Shown here: piece by piece, positions 1 through 5,933 of the stretch
How the letters are laid out: each line of letters starts with the position of its first letter
Numbering within the stretch: position 1 is the stretch's first letter
Assembly (NCBI GenBank): GCA_012735285.1
Contig: JAAYHT010000274.1
Coordinates: 1 to 6,963, forward strand
Direction: 5' to 3'
Origin: Clostridiales bacterium
GTDB taxonomy: Bacteria > Bacillota > Clostridia > Peptostreptococcales > Anaerovoracaceae
Length of the DNA: 6,963 nt
Notes under the pieces: generated by a model
Told to the model about the DNA's origin: nothing
What the model saw: the letters and a program-made list of their open reading frames with translations, nothing else
The model's database searches: none
Position numbers and translations under genes: made by a program

Positions 1-580
1 GCTCTATAACAAGCGCTCGATTAATAACTTCATCCCAAGCTATAACCAATTCGGCATCTCTTAAAGCAGCTTGGTCGGACTCTGTTTTCATTATGCTAAA
101 GTATTCCTCTATATCTGCTTCGACATATGGGCTGAATTCCTGATAGAAGGAATAGTCTATCACGGGGAAAAACTGTGCCTCAGCCTGCTCAACCTTGTAA
201 CCGCATTTAATAGCTTCCTCGACAAGTACTTTAATTAATTTGTCCTTAATTATATCAGGATTGTTTATATCTACCCTACCTTCGTCGTACTCTTCTTGAA
301 AATGTCTCTGTATTGTATCTATAAAAAAGCAGTCTTCAATTATGGTTATATAATCTTTATGATAGTCTTCAAATTTAAGAAGCATTTGTGATGCTTTTTC
401 TGATGATAGGCTCCCTATATTATCCCTCATAAAAGCAACTACTTCATTAAATCCTGCTTGTTTTTCTTCAATAATAGTATTAAATTCTTCTAATATCAAG
501 TCTTCATCTACTTGTTCATTACATGCCGTCACTGTAATTAGAACAAAAACGATCAGTATTGTAGCCAAAGTTTTTTTCAT
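1..580 (-). CDS. Putative lipoprotein of unknown function, partial (3' end outside window)
   Basis: The reading frame is open from an ATG at 580-578 to the window edge, giving 193 residues without a stop. The N-terminus has two lysines, a hydrophobic stretch (about residues 5-19) and the lipobox V-T-A-C with the cysteine at residue 20, so it is predicted to be exported, lipidated and held on the outer face of the cytoplasmic membrane. The start is supported by a strong AGAGGAGG ribosome binding site at 589-596, 8 nt upstream. The mature part is acidic and probably mostly helical, rich in Glu, Asp, Ile and Phe, with two later cysteines. I recognise no family or catalytic motif. It follows azlD on the same strand with a 57-bp gap and no visible terminator, so co-transcription with azlCD is plausible. 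A 13-bp inverted repeat surrounds its start. Confidence 0.85.
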   Translation of the reverse strand, partial: MKKTLATILIVFVLITVTACNEQVDEDLILEEFNTIIEEKQAGFNEVVAFMRDNIGSLSSEKASQMLLKFEDYHKDYITIIEDCFFIDTIQRHFQEEYDEGRVDINNPDIIKDKLIKVLVEEAIKCGYKVEQAEAQFFPVIDYSFYQEFSPYVEADIEEYFSIMKTESDQAALRDAELVIAWDEVINRALVIE

Positions 581-620
581 ATAAAAAACCTCCTCTAAAT
601 TAAGACGTACAATACTGATC
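551..620 (-). repeat. 13-bp perfect inverted repeat enclosing a translation start
   Basis: Positions 551-563 (gatcagtattgta) are the exact reverse complement of 608-620, separated by 44 nt. On the minus-strand transcript the first arm follows the azlD stop by 17 nt. The loop holds the ribosome binding site and ATG of the lipoprotein gene, and the second arm covers roughly codons 6-10 of that gene. Inside the loop a T6/A6 pairing around the ATG could add a weak inner stem. The shape is unlike an intrinsic terminator: the loop is long and no T-tract follows. Confidence 0.6.
589..596 (-). promoter_or_regulatory. Ribosome binding site of the lipoprotein gene
   Basis: AGAGGAGG on the minus strand is a near-perfect anti-16S match, 8 nt before the ATG at 580-578. 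It fixes the start of the lipoprotein. It lies in the 44-nt loop of the inverted repeat 551-563/608-620. Confidence 0.85.
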
Positions 621-637
621 AATGTTCCATTTTTTTC

Positions 638-973
638 TTAGATTATCAAGTTCTGAACCAGTAGCATGTATATTATCGTACCTGCTCCTATTGAAAGCAG
701 GGTGTTGTTTTTCCACAGATGTAGAATCAATATAGCCACATTCGCTATGGCTTCTGGCAAGCCGTAGGGGGAACTTGCCAGCGAAACCCCTTTTAGGCAA
801 TATACTACCAGCAGTCCAATCACTGAGTAGGGAAGTACTTTGCCTAAATATAATATGAAGGGTGGAGTCTTTTTATTTGAAGGAAAAAGTATAAAGGGTA
901 TTGCCCTGGTTAAAACAGTTCCCACGATTAGCATAATAACTGTTATCAATGCCTGTAGGGGAGTTAGTGTCAT
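638..973 (-). CDS. azlD: AzlD family branched-chain amino acid exporter small subunit
   Basis: This 111-residue hydrophobic protein matches the usual size of AzlD, the small membrane partner of AzlC. The pair forms a permease for branched-chain amino acids and analogues; B. subtilis AzlCD confers azaleucine resistance, and the Corynebacterium BrnFE pair is related. Visible family features are an N-terminal membrane segment followed by T-R-A-I-P-F (residues 22-27), the LGKVLPYSVIGLLVVY stretch (about 43-58), and a C-terminal helical region containing HLWKNN (85-90) and a terminal membrane segment. The ATG at 973-971 overlaps the azlC stop in an ATGA arrangement, typical of translational coupling. 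A G-rich ribosome binding site (GGGGGG, 982-987) lies inside the end of azlC, 8 nt before the start. Substrate assignment is by family only. Confidence 0.93.
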   Translation of the reverse strand: MTLTPLQALITVIMLIVGTVLTRAIPFILFPSNKKTPPFILYLGKVLPYSVIGLLVVYCLKGVSLASSPYGLPEAIANVAILILHLWKNNTLLSIGAGTIIYMLLVQNLII

Positions 974-1662
974 TCTTCCATCCCCCCTTCAAGCTTGTTT
1001 CGAAAGATTGTAAGTACTATCAATATTAGTACCATGGCAGGGATTATAAAGCTGTCCTGTCCAAATATTAGCAAACAGACAATTGAAGATAGCAATCCCA
1101 CCAAGGCTGGAATGTGATTTCTCGTGGATTTCCACTGGTTGATAAATATAACCACGAATAAGGCTGTCAGCACGAAATCTAGTCCTTCTGTGTTAAAGTT
1201 GACTATGTAGCCCAGTAGGCTCCCTATTACTGATCCAACCACCCAATAAATATGGTCTAGCAGGGTGATAAAGAACATAAACCAGTTTCTATCGATGCCT
1301 TCCGGTGCCTCTATAGAGCACTGGATAGAAAAGGTTTCATCTGTAAGCCCGAAAATTAAATAGGGCTTAAACTTTCCTGTTCCCTGGTATTTCTCTAGCA
1401 TTGAAACCCCATAAAAGAGGTGTCTTGCATTCACCATTAAAGTCAACAGGAAGGCATATATGGGATTAAATATTGAAGTAAGGAGCGTTACTCCTACATA
1501 CTGCATCGATCCGGCAAAAACGAAAACGCTGATAAAAAGGGTCCAGCCTACTCCATATCCTTTTGTATTCATTAATATACCATAAGCCGCACCTAAAAAA
1601 AGATAGCCGGTCATGACCGGTATCGTATGAGGAAATGCGGCTTTAAGAGCTTCTTTCTTCAT
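970..1662 (-). CDS. azlC: AzlC family branched-chain amino acid exporter large subunit
   Basis: The large subunit of the AzlCD membrane exporter, 230 residues with several transmembrane helices. Family signatures are visible: G-Y-L-F-L-G-A-A-Y-G-I near residues 19-29, F-A-G-S-M-Q-Y (49-55), N-A-R-H (78-81) and F-G-L-T-D-E-T-F (104-111). I place the start at the ATG 1662-1660, because a GGAGG ribosome binding site (1668-1672) sits 5 nt before it. An in-frame ATG at 1689-1687 would add nine residues (MTTSFAEVL). It has no ribosome binding site and lies only 8 nt past a terminator hairpin, so I reject it. The gene lies downstream of the IMP dehydrogenase on the same strand with that hairpin between them, and I find no convincing promoter of its own. 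It overlaps azlD by 4 bp. Confidence 0.92.
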   Translation of the reverse strand: MKKEALKAAFPHTIPVMTGYLFLGAAYGILMNTKGYGVGWTLFISVFVFAGSMQYVGVTLLTSIFNPIYAFLLTLMVNARHLFYGVSMLEKYQGTGKFKPYLIFGLTDETFSIQCSIEAPEGIDRNWFMFFITLLDHIYWVVGSVIGSLLGYIVNFNTEGLDFVLTALFVVIFINQWKSTRNHIPALVGLLSSIVCLLIFGQDSFIIPAMVLILIVLTIFRNKLEGGMEE

Positions 1663-1672
1663 TAAAACCTCC
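1663..1672 (-). promoter_or_regulatory. Ribosome binding site that decides the azlC start
   Basis: GGAGG at 1668-1672 (minus strand), followed by five A/T bases and ATG at 1662-1660. The longer in-frame start at 1689 has no comparable site in front of it, so this site argues for the shorter azlC product. Confidence 0.75.
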
Positions 1673-1689
1673 GCAAAACTAGTTGTCAT

Positions 1690-1725
1690 ATAAAAGTAAA
1701 GGAGTTTTGCTAAGAAAACTCCTTT
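1690..1725 (-). terminator. Intrinsic terminator between the IMP dehydrogenase gene and azlC
   Basis: Positions 1698-1708 (aaaggagtttt) and 1715-1725 (aaaactccttt) form an 11-bp perfect stem with a 6-nt loop. It lies 18 nt past the IMP dehydrogenase stop. On the minus strand the stem is followed by ACTTTTAT, a short imperfect T-tract, so termination may be only partial. The low GC content of the stem also suggests incomplete efficiency and some readthrough into azlCD. Confidence 0.65.
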
Positions 1726-1743
1726 GAAACACCACTTCTTTTA

Positions 1744-3255
1744 TTACCTTACAGGGTTGCTGGAGCTTTCTTTTAATATGACGTCATGGGCCCCTCCCTC
1801 TACAATACTTGTAGCAGATACCAGAGTTAATTTAGCATTCTTCTGTAGTTCAGGAATACTCAATACACCGCAATTGCACATTGTAGCCTTTATCTTATTT
1901 AAAGTCATCCTGACGTTGTCTTTTAGGCTACCTGCATATGGTACATAGGAATCTACTCCTTCTTCAAAGGAGAAGTCCCCCTCATCTTCCCAATCATATC
2001 GCTGCCAATTGCGTGCACGCTTGCTTCCTTCTCCCCAGTATTCTTTTACATATGTTCCATTTACAATCAACTTACTAGTTGGGCTCTCGTCGAATCTGGC
2101 AAAGTATCTGCCCAGCATCAGGAAGTCTGCTCCCATTGCAAGGGCAAGCGTCATATGGTAATCATAGACTATGCCGCCGTCAGAGCAGATAGGAACATAA
2201 ATTCCTGTTTCTTTATAATATTCATCCCTTGCCTTAGCTACATCTATTACTGCTGTTGCCTGACCCCGTCCTATTCCTTTTTGCTCCCTTGTAATACAGA
2301 TCGAGCCGCCACCGATTCCAACTTTAACAAAATCTGCGCCTGCTCTAGCTAGGAACAAAAAGCTCTCTTGATCCACTACGTTTCCTGCACCGACTTTTAC
2401 TTCGTCACCGTAGTTTTTACGAATATACTCTAGCGTTTCCCTTTGCCATTCAGAGTATCCTTCTGAGGAGTCGATACAGAGAATATCTGCCCCTGCATCT
2501 AACAAAGCAGGAACTCTTTCTTTATAATCCCTTGTGTTTATCCCAGCCCCAACCATATATCTCTTATGCTCATCCAAAAGTTCGTTGGGGTTTTCTTTAT
2601 GCATTTCATAGTCCTTGCGGAAAACAAAGTGGGTCAGTCTTCCGTTCTTATCGATAATGGGCAGTGCGTTTAATTTATGCTCCCAGATAATATCATTCGC
2701 TTCTGATAGGGTTACGCCTTCTTCAGCATATATTAATTCAGAAAAGGGAGTCATAAACTCTTCGACTTTAGTATCTAAAGACATTCTGCTAATCCTGTAA
2801 TCTCTGCTTGTTACTATGCCCAATACTTTTCCATTGGCTGTACCATCCTCGGTTACAGCAACTGTAGAATGTCCTGTTTTTTTCTTCAGGGCAAGGATAT
2901 CAGCTAGGGTTTGGTCCGGCCTTATATTCGAATCGCTTTTTACGAAACCTGCCTTGTAGCTCTTCACTCTTCTTATCATATCAGCTTCACTTTCTATTGG
3001 CTGGGATGCATATATGAATGAGAGCCCCCCTTCTCTTGCCAAAGCAATAGCCATCTTATCATCGGATACCGACTGCATAATTGCAGATACCAATGGAATG
3101 TTCAATGTTATGGCAGCTTCTTCTTCGCCTTTTTTGTATTTTGTTGCTGGAGTTTTAAGACTAACGTTATCCGGAATGCATTCCTTTGAAGAGTATCCCG
3201 GAATCAATAAGTATTCGCTAAATGTCCTTGAAGGTTCATCGATAAATATTGCCAT
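1744..3255 (-). CDS. guaB: IMP dehydrogenase, Tritrichomonas foetus-like subclass
   Basis: Inosine-5'-monophosphate dehydrogenase oxidises IMP to XMP with NAD+, the committed step to guanine nucleotides in the cytoplasm. The 503 residues form a TIM barrel interrupted by a CBS pair at about 110-220. The catalytic loop is G-G-G-S-I-C-I-T-R with Cys320, where most bacteria have GPGSICTTR. Asp262 and Asp359 (C-S-D-G-G) fit the IMP/NAD site, and R419-Y420 is the flap Arg-Tyr dyad. The flap region reads Y-W-G-E-G-S...N-W-Q-R-Y instead of the usual Y-R-G-M-G-S. From memory these features and the overall sequence closely resemble the T. foetus enzyme (Cys319, Asp261, Asp358, Glu408, Arg418, Tyr419), with a constant one-residue offset. 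The ATG at 3255-3253 is preceded by AGAAAGGA (3265-3272). The gene follows the M15 peptidase gene by 19 nt or less and probably shares its transcript. No guaA is in view. Confidence 0.96.
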   Translation of the reverse strand: MAIFIDEPSRTFSEYLLIPGYSSKECIPDNVSLKTPATKYKKGEEEAAITLNIPLVSAIMQSVSDDKMAIALAREGGLSFIYASQPIESEADMIRRVKSYKAGFVKSDSNIRPDQTLADILALKKKTGHSTVAVTEDGTANGKVLGIVTSRDYRISRMSLDTKVEEFMTPFSELIYAEEGVTLSEANDIIWEHKLNALPIIDKNGRLTHFVFRKDYEMHKENPNELLDEHKRYMVGAGINTRDYKERVPALLDAGADILCIDSSEGYSEWQRETLEYIRKNYGDEVKVGAGNVVDQESFLFLARAGADFVKVGIGGGSICITREQKGIGRGQATAVIDVAKARDEYYKETGIYVPICSDGGIVYDYHMTLALAMGADFLMLGRYFARFDESPTSKLIVNGTYVKEYWGEGSKRARNWQRYDWEDEGDFSFEEGVDSYVPYAGSLKDNVRMTLNKIKATMCNCGVLSIPELQKNAKLTLVSATSIVEGGAHDVILKESSSNPVR

Positions 3256-3274
3256 TTTTCATTTTCCTTTCTGT

Positions 3275-4099
3275 TTAAGGTGTTTCTAAGTATTCTTCCA
3301 AAGTGAGTCCCTGTTCATAGATCCTTGTTGCAACTTTTTCTCCTACATACCGCAAATGCCAAGGTTCATATAGATAGCCTGTAATATGTTCCTTTTCTTT
3401 AGGGAATCTGATTATAAAGCCGAATTTGTGAGCATTCTCAGCCACCCATTTACCCTCATCGGTATTTGCAAAATCTTCAGTCAAGGCATAATTTACACTG
3501 GGTGCGCTTATGTCTACTGCTAGTCCGGTCTGGTGTTCGCTCTGGCCGGGTCTTGCGCTAAAGCGGTTTGCGGCTTCCTCACCTTCTCTTGCAACATAGT
3601 TGTCCCAAAGTATCTTCTGAAAACCATAGGATCTGTAGGCAGTGGTCATAACTATTTCGTATCCTTCTTCCCTTGCAGCCTCCACCAGCTTATGAAACTG
3701 CTCTGCCGCCTCTGCCCTCATATATCTAGTTGCGGAACTCCTATCTGATGCGAAATAGCGTATGGGTTCTAAGTCATCAGGTTTATAGTCTGGATCTAAA
3801 TGGTTTTGTTTGTTAACTAAAATCAGCAGTCCTCTTTCTTCTGCCTCAAGCCTGTCAAGCTTGTCCCGTTCGTCCTCATGGTCGATATTGTTGTCTTCTT
3901 CCTCTTCTACGGGTTCATTAGTTTCAATATTTTCTTCTATAGTCTCATCGTCGGATTGTGAATTATAATAGTTTTTATAACCTTCATTAATCCTATCTAA
4001 AACATCTTTATCAAAAAAGCCTGCATTTAATAAGATTATAGATTCAAATATCAATAAAGCACATAGTATTAATATTATTAAACGCCTTACATCAGCCAT
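3275..4099 (-). CDS. Membrane-anchored D-alanyl-D-alanine carboxypeptidase, peptidase M15B (VanY/DacB-like)
   Basis: A zinc peptidase of the M15 family that trims the terminal D-Ala from peptidoglycan stem peptides outside the membrane. Residues 6-27 form an uncleaved-looking signal anchor. Residues 48-88 are a very acidic linker rich in Glu and Asp, and the catalytic domain covers about 90-272. Motifs present are T-T-A-Y-R-S-Y (152-158), S-E-H-Q-T-G-L-A-V-D (187-196; zinc ligands His189 and Asp196) and E-P-W-H-L-R-Y (245-251; catalytic Glu245 and zinc ligand His248), so the site looks intact. Length (274 aa) is normal for the family. The ATG at 4099-4097 has a GGGGAG ribosome binding site 5 nt upstream (4105-4110). 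No van regulatory or ligase genes are nearby, so I read it as a cell-wall maintenance enzyme and not as a vancomycin resistance gene. It is the first gene of a likely two-gene unit with the IMP dehydrogenase. Confidence 0.93.
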   Translation of the reverse strand: MADVRRLIILILCALLIFESIILLNAGFFDKDVLDRINEGYKNYYNSQSDDETIEENIETNEPVEEEEDNNIDHEDERDKLDRLEAEERGLLILVNKQNHLDPDYKPDDLEPIRYFASDRSSATRYMRAEAAEQFHKLVEAAREEGYEIVMTTAYRSYGFQKILWDNYVAREGEEAANRFSARPGQSEHQTGLAVDISAPSVNYALTEDFANTDEGKWVAENAHKFGFIIRFPKEKEHITGYLYEPWHLRYVGEKVATRIYEQGLTLEEYLETP

Positions 4100-4130
4100 T
4101 ATTTCTCCCCGATCGAATATATTGTATTTT

Positions 4131-4159
4131 ATAGTATATCATAATTGATTTTACTTCAA
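4131..4159 (-). promoter_or_regulatory. Candidate sigma-A promoter for the M15 peptidase - IMP dehydrogenase unit
   Basis: On the minus strand TTGAAG (4154-4159) is a possible -35 element. The -10 could be TATACT (4133-4138, spacer 15) or TACTAT (4131-4136, spacer 17). The match is moderate and the region is AT-rich, so this is a tentative call. It would give a 5' leader of about 25 nt before the ATG at 4099, and it lies just downstream of the hairpin at 4178-4202. Confidence 0.4.
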
Positions 4160-4171
4160 GCACAATTAAAC

Positions 4172-4300
4172 ATAAAAGGGCGGGACTATTTCTAGCCCGC
4201 CCCTATTAAATCTCCTGGACTACATTTTAGGAAATGTAATTCCAGGAAATTAACAAGGTGTTTGCGATAATTTTTAATTACCACCTCATCACCTCATCCA
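4172..4300 (-). other. Candidate structured small RNA (three consecutive hairpins, last is a terminator)
   Basis: Read leftward, three hairpins follow one another. The first is 4256-4286: aggtg with cacct, enclosing a taatt/aatta stem with a 3-nt loop. The second is 4214-4246: cctgga with tccagg (6 bp), then tacattt with aaatgta (7 bp) past a small internal loop. The third is the terminator at 4178-4202. A direct repeat of 8 bp (acctcatc, 4283-4290 and 4291-4298) lies at the presumed 5' side. I find no clear promoter for such a transcript and recognise no known riboswitch or RNA family. The rest of the 4100-4421 interval holds only the two promoters and AT-rich DNA. Confidence 0.3.
4174..4203 (-). 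terminator. GC-rich intrinsic terminator oriented leftward
   Basis: gggcggg (4178-4184) pairs perfectly with cccgccc (4196-4202). A further cta/tag pairing (4186-4188 with 4193-4195) past a bulged base leaves a 4-nt loop. On the minus strand the stem is followed by TTTTATGTTT, whereas on the plus strand no T-tract follows, so it works for leftward transcription. No protein gene on the minus strand ends just before it. It therefore either ends a small RNA from 4204-4300 or insulates the peptidase promoter from leftward readthrough. Confidence 0.65.
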
Positions 4301-4332
4301 TATCTTTTGAAAAAATATATTTATTATTCATT

Positions 4333-4387
4333 AAAAATTTAAAATTTTTTCACCAATAATTGACTGATGAATCTTATGGAATATAAT
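4333..4387 (+). promoter_or_regulatory. Strong sigma-A promoter with UP-like A/T tract for the rightward membrane protein gene
   Basis: TTGACT (4360-4365) and a perfect TATAAT (4382-4387) are separated by 16 bp, an excellent housekeeping promoter. Immediately upstream, 4333-4350 is made only of alternating A and T tracts (aaaaatttaaaatttttt), in the position and style of an UP element. Transcription would start near 4394, giving a leader of about 28 nt before the ATG at 4422. Confidence 0.8.
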
Positions 4388-4421
4388 TATATAATATCTA
4401 TAAAAGGATTGGTGTACCGAG

Positions 4422-5534
4422 ATGTTCCGAGCAGTAGTTAGCTATATAAGTACATATAGAAACAGCTTTATTTATGCAGGCTTTTGTTTTGCTGCTTCCA
4501 TAATACTGATCTTTTTAGCAAGGACTACTCAAGTGTTTGCTCAGTGGTATGCGACTAATATCTTCCCTATTTTCCAAAACACAATAGGAAGGCTCTTTTC
4601 GCCAATACCCTTTTCAGTGTTCGAAATATTAATACTTATTATCTTAATCCTGCTTTTATACATGATAATTAAGATAATAATACATAGAAAATCTAATTTG
4701 ATCTCAAAGTATTTTCGCCAGTCTATATGTTTTATATGCAGCCTACTGTTAATCTTTACACTTACCGCATCTATAAACTACAGCAGAGATAGCTTTGCAA
4801 ATGAAGCTGGTCTTTATGTCCCAAATAGAACCAGCGAAGATTTAATTAAGTTATCCCACATGTTTATTGAAGACATTTCAAATCTTTTGGATCAGATAAA
4901 TGTGAATGAAAACAATCTATTCTCATTAGATAAAAGCAATGTCCATAAGAATGCAATAGCCGCAATGAAGAGTCTGGGAGAAAGATATCCTCAACTGAAA
5001 GGCTATTACCCTAACCCGAAACCAATTATATTTTCAAATGCCATGTCCTATCTTGGGATTACAGGAATCTATTCTCCCTTTACTATAGAAGCTAACTACA
5101 ACAAAGATGTTGCTGATTATTTAATACCTTTTACCATATGCCATGAGCTAAGTCATTTTAAAGGTTTCATGATAGAAGACGAAGCAAATTTTATAGCTTA
5201 CCTGGCATGCATAAACTCGGATTCAATTGATTTTAAATACAGTGGAAAACTTAATGCGCTGGTCTATACTTTAAGGGCTTTAAATCAACATGCTAACATG
5301 ACAGATTATATGGCGGTATATGATCTAATCCCTGAACAAGTCAAGGCAGAAATCATGTTTAACAATCTCTACTGGTATGCGCGTAAAACCCCAATAAGTA
5401 CGGTAGCTAAAGTCGCTAATGACCAATATCTGCAGGCCAACGCCCAGGCAGACGGTGTCAGCAGTTACGGTAGAATCGTGGATTTGCTACTAGCTGAATA
5501 TGCTGATAAAATAAATAACGAAGTGCTGCTATGA
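4422..5534 (+). CDS. DUF3810-like membrane protein with HEXXH (putative zinc metallopeptidase)
   Basis: The 370 residues begin with three predicted membrane helices (about 17-34, 64-87 and 101-119). A soluble domain follows, with the zincin-type motif H-E-L-S-H at 241-245 and a following I-E-D-E-A-N-F-I-A-Y-L (251-261) whose Glu254 could be the third metal ligand. This combination, with the P-F-S-V-F-E stretch before the second helix, is what I know from the DUF3810 family; substrate and activity are not established, so peptidase function is inferred. An odd number of helices with a cytoplasmic N-terminus would place the domain outside the membrane. The ribosome binding site is weak or distant: AAAAGGA at 4402-4408, 13 nt from the ATG. 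No in-frame alternative start lies closer. The gene is divergent from the M15 peptidase gene and stands alone between its own promoter and terminator. Confidence 0.85.
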   Translation: MFRAVVSYISTYRNSFIYAGFCFAASIILIFLARTTQVFAQWYATNIFPIFQNTIGRLFSPIPFSVFEILILIILILLLYMIIKIIIHRKSNLISKYFRQSICFICSLLLIFTLTASINYSRDSFANEAGLYVPNRTSEDLIKLSHMFIEDISNLLDQINVNENNLFSLDKSNVHKNAIAAMKSLGERYPQLKGYYPNPKPIIFSNAMSYLGITGIYSPFTIEANYNKDVADYLIPFTICHELSHFKGFMIEDEANFIAYLACINSDSIDFKYSGKLNALVYTLRALNQHANMTDYMAVYDLIPEQVKAEIMFNNLYWYARKTPISTVAKVANDQYLQANAQADGVSSYGRIVDLLLAEYADKINNEVLL

Positions 5535-5541
5535 CAAAACA

Positions 5542-5560
5542 GGCCGGAAAAAATCCGGCC
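5542..5560. terminator. Bidirectional terminator between convergent genes
   Basis: ggccgga (5542-5548) and tccggcc (5554-5560) form a 7-bp GC-rich stem with an A5 loop, placed in the 33-bp gap between the stop of the rightward membrane protein gene (5534) and the stop of the leftward 121-residue gene (5568). Downstream sequence is aatattgtt on the plus strand and TGTTTTGTC on the minus strand. Both are imperfect T-tracts, the leftward one slightly better. Confidence 0.7.
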
Positions 5561-5567
5561 AATATTG

Positions 5568-5933
5568 TTAATAATAAAATCTCCTTCTTCTCCTACCGAA
5601 AAGCTCGGTAAGTAATAGGATATTTATCAAATCTCCTAGAAATCCTCTTCTGCGTCTTCGCCCATATCCATATGGGCGAAATTGGACATTTACTTCTTTT
5701 GCAGTTTCTTCGGCTGATTCTCTTAGTTCAGGGTACATTCTGCATAGATTATCGTAGATATGATCAGTCATATGGTCAATCATTTCCTGCGTAGGCATCC
5801 CTGTACCGTAAGCGTCCATCTCATCGCACATCATCAGTACGAAGGGCTGAATTTTATAATATATCTCAGGGTATACCATACGAAATTCCATAGCATCTTT
5901 TACAGCCGAGTCCATCAATTGTTGGTTATTCAC
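5568..5933 (-). CDS. Hypothetical protein with C-terminal arginine clusters
   Basis: 121 residues, unknown function. Residues 1-90 look helical and acidic, with M-V-Y-P-E-I-Y-Y-K-I-Q-P (19-30), M-P-T-Q-E-M-I-D (46-53) and M-Y-P-E-L (66-70). The C-terminal third is quite different: a five-Arg run after Y-G-Y-G, a hydrophobic helix-like segment (about GFLGDLINILLLTELF), a second five-Arg run and a final F-Y-Y. I have a general memory of similar small proteins in spore-forming Clostridia but cannot assign a role; nucleic acid, membrane or coat association are all possible. The start is GTG at 5933-5931, supported by AAGGGAG (5942-5948) 8 nt upstream. An ATG at 5940-5938 is out of frame and stops after four codons. 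It follows htpG by 80 nt on the same strand, with an inverted repeat in the gap. Confidence 0.8.
   Translation of the reverse strand: MNNQQLMDSAVKDAMEFRMVYPEIYYKIQPFVLMMCDEMDAYGTGMPTQEMIDHMTDHIYDNLCRMYPELRESAEETAKEVNVQFRPYGYGRRRRRGFLGDLINILLLTELFGRRRRRFYY

Noticed and set aside
1663..1689. Longer azlC start adding nine residues (ATG at 1689).
   Set aside because: No ribosome binding site precedes it and it abuts the terminator hairpin, whereas the ATG at 1662 has GGAGG at 5 nt.
1778..1787. Perfect 10-bp palindrome atgacgtcat resembling a regulator site.
   Set aside because: It lies within the conserved C-terminal GGAHDVI codons of the IMP dehydrogenase and is explained by coding.
3275..4099. 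Possible vancomycin resistance locus because of the VanY-like peptidase.
   Set aside because: No vanH, ligase, vanX or two-component genes are present; M15B carboxypeptidases are common housekeeping enzymes in Clostridia.
4277..4302. Leftward mini-ORF M-D-E-V-M-R-W-stop ahead of the three hairpins, resembling a leader peptide with a Trp codon.
   Set aside because: It has no ribosome binding site, no run of regulatory codons and no alternative pairing with the terminator arms, so an attenuator is not supported.
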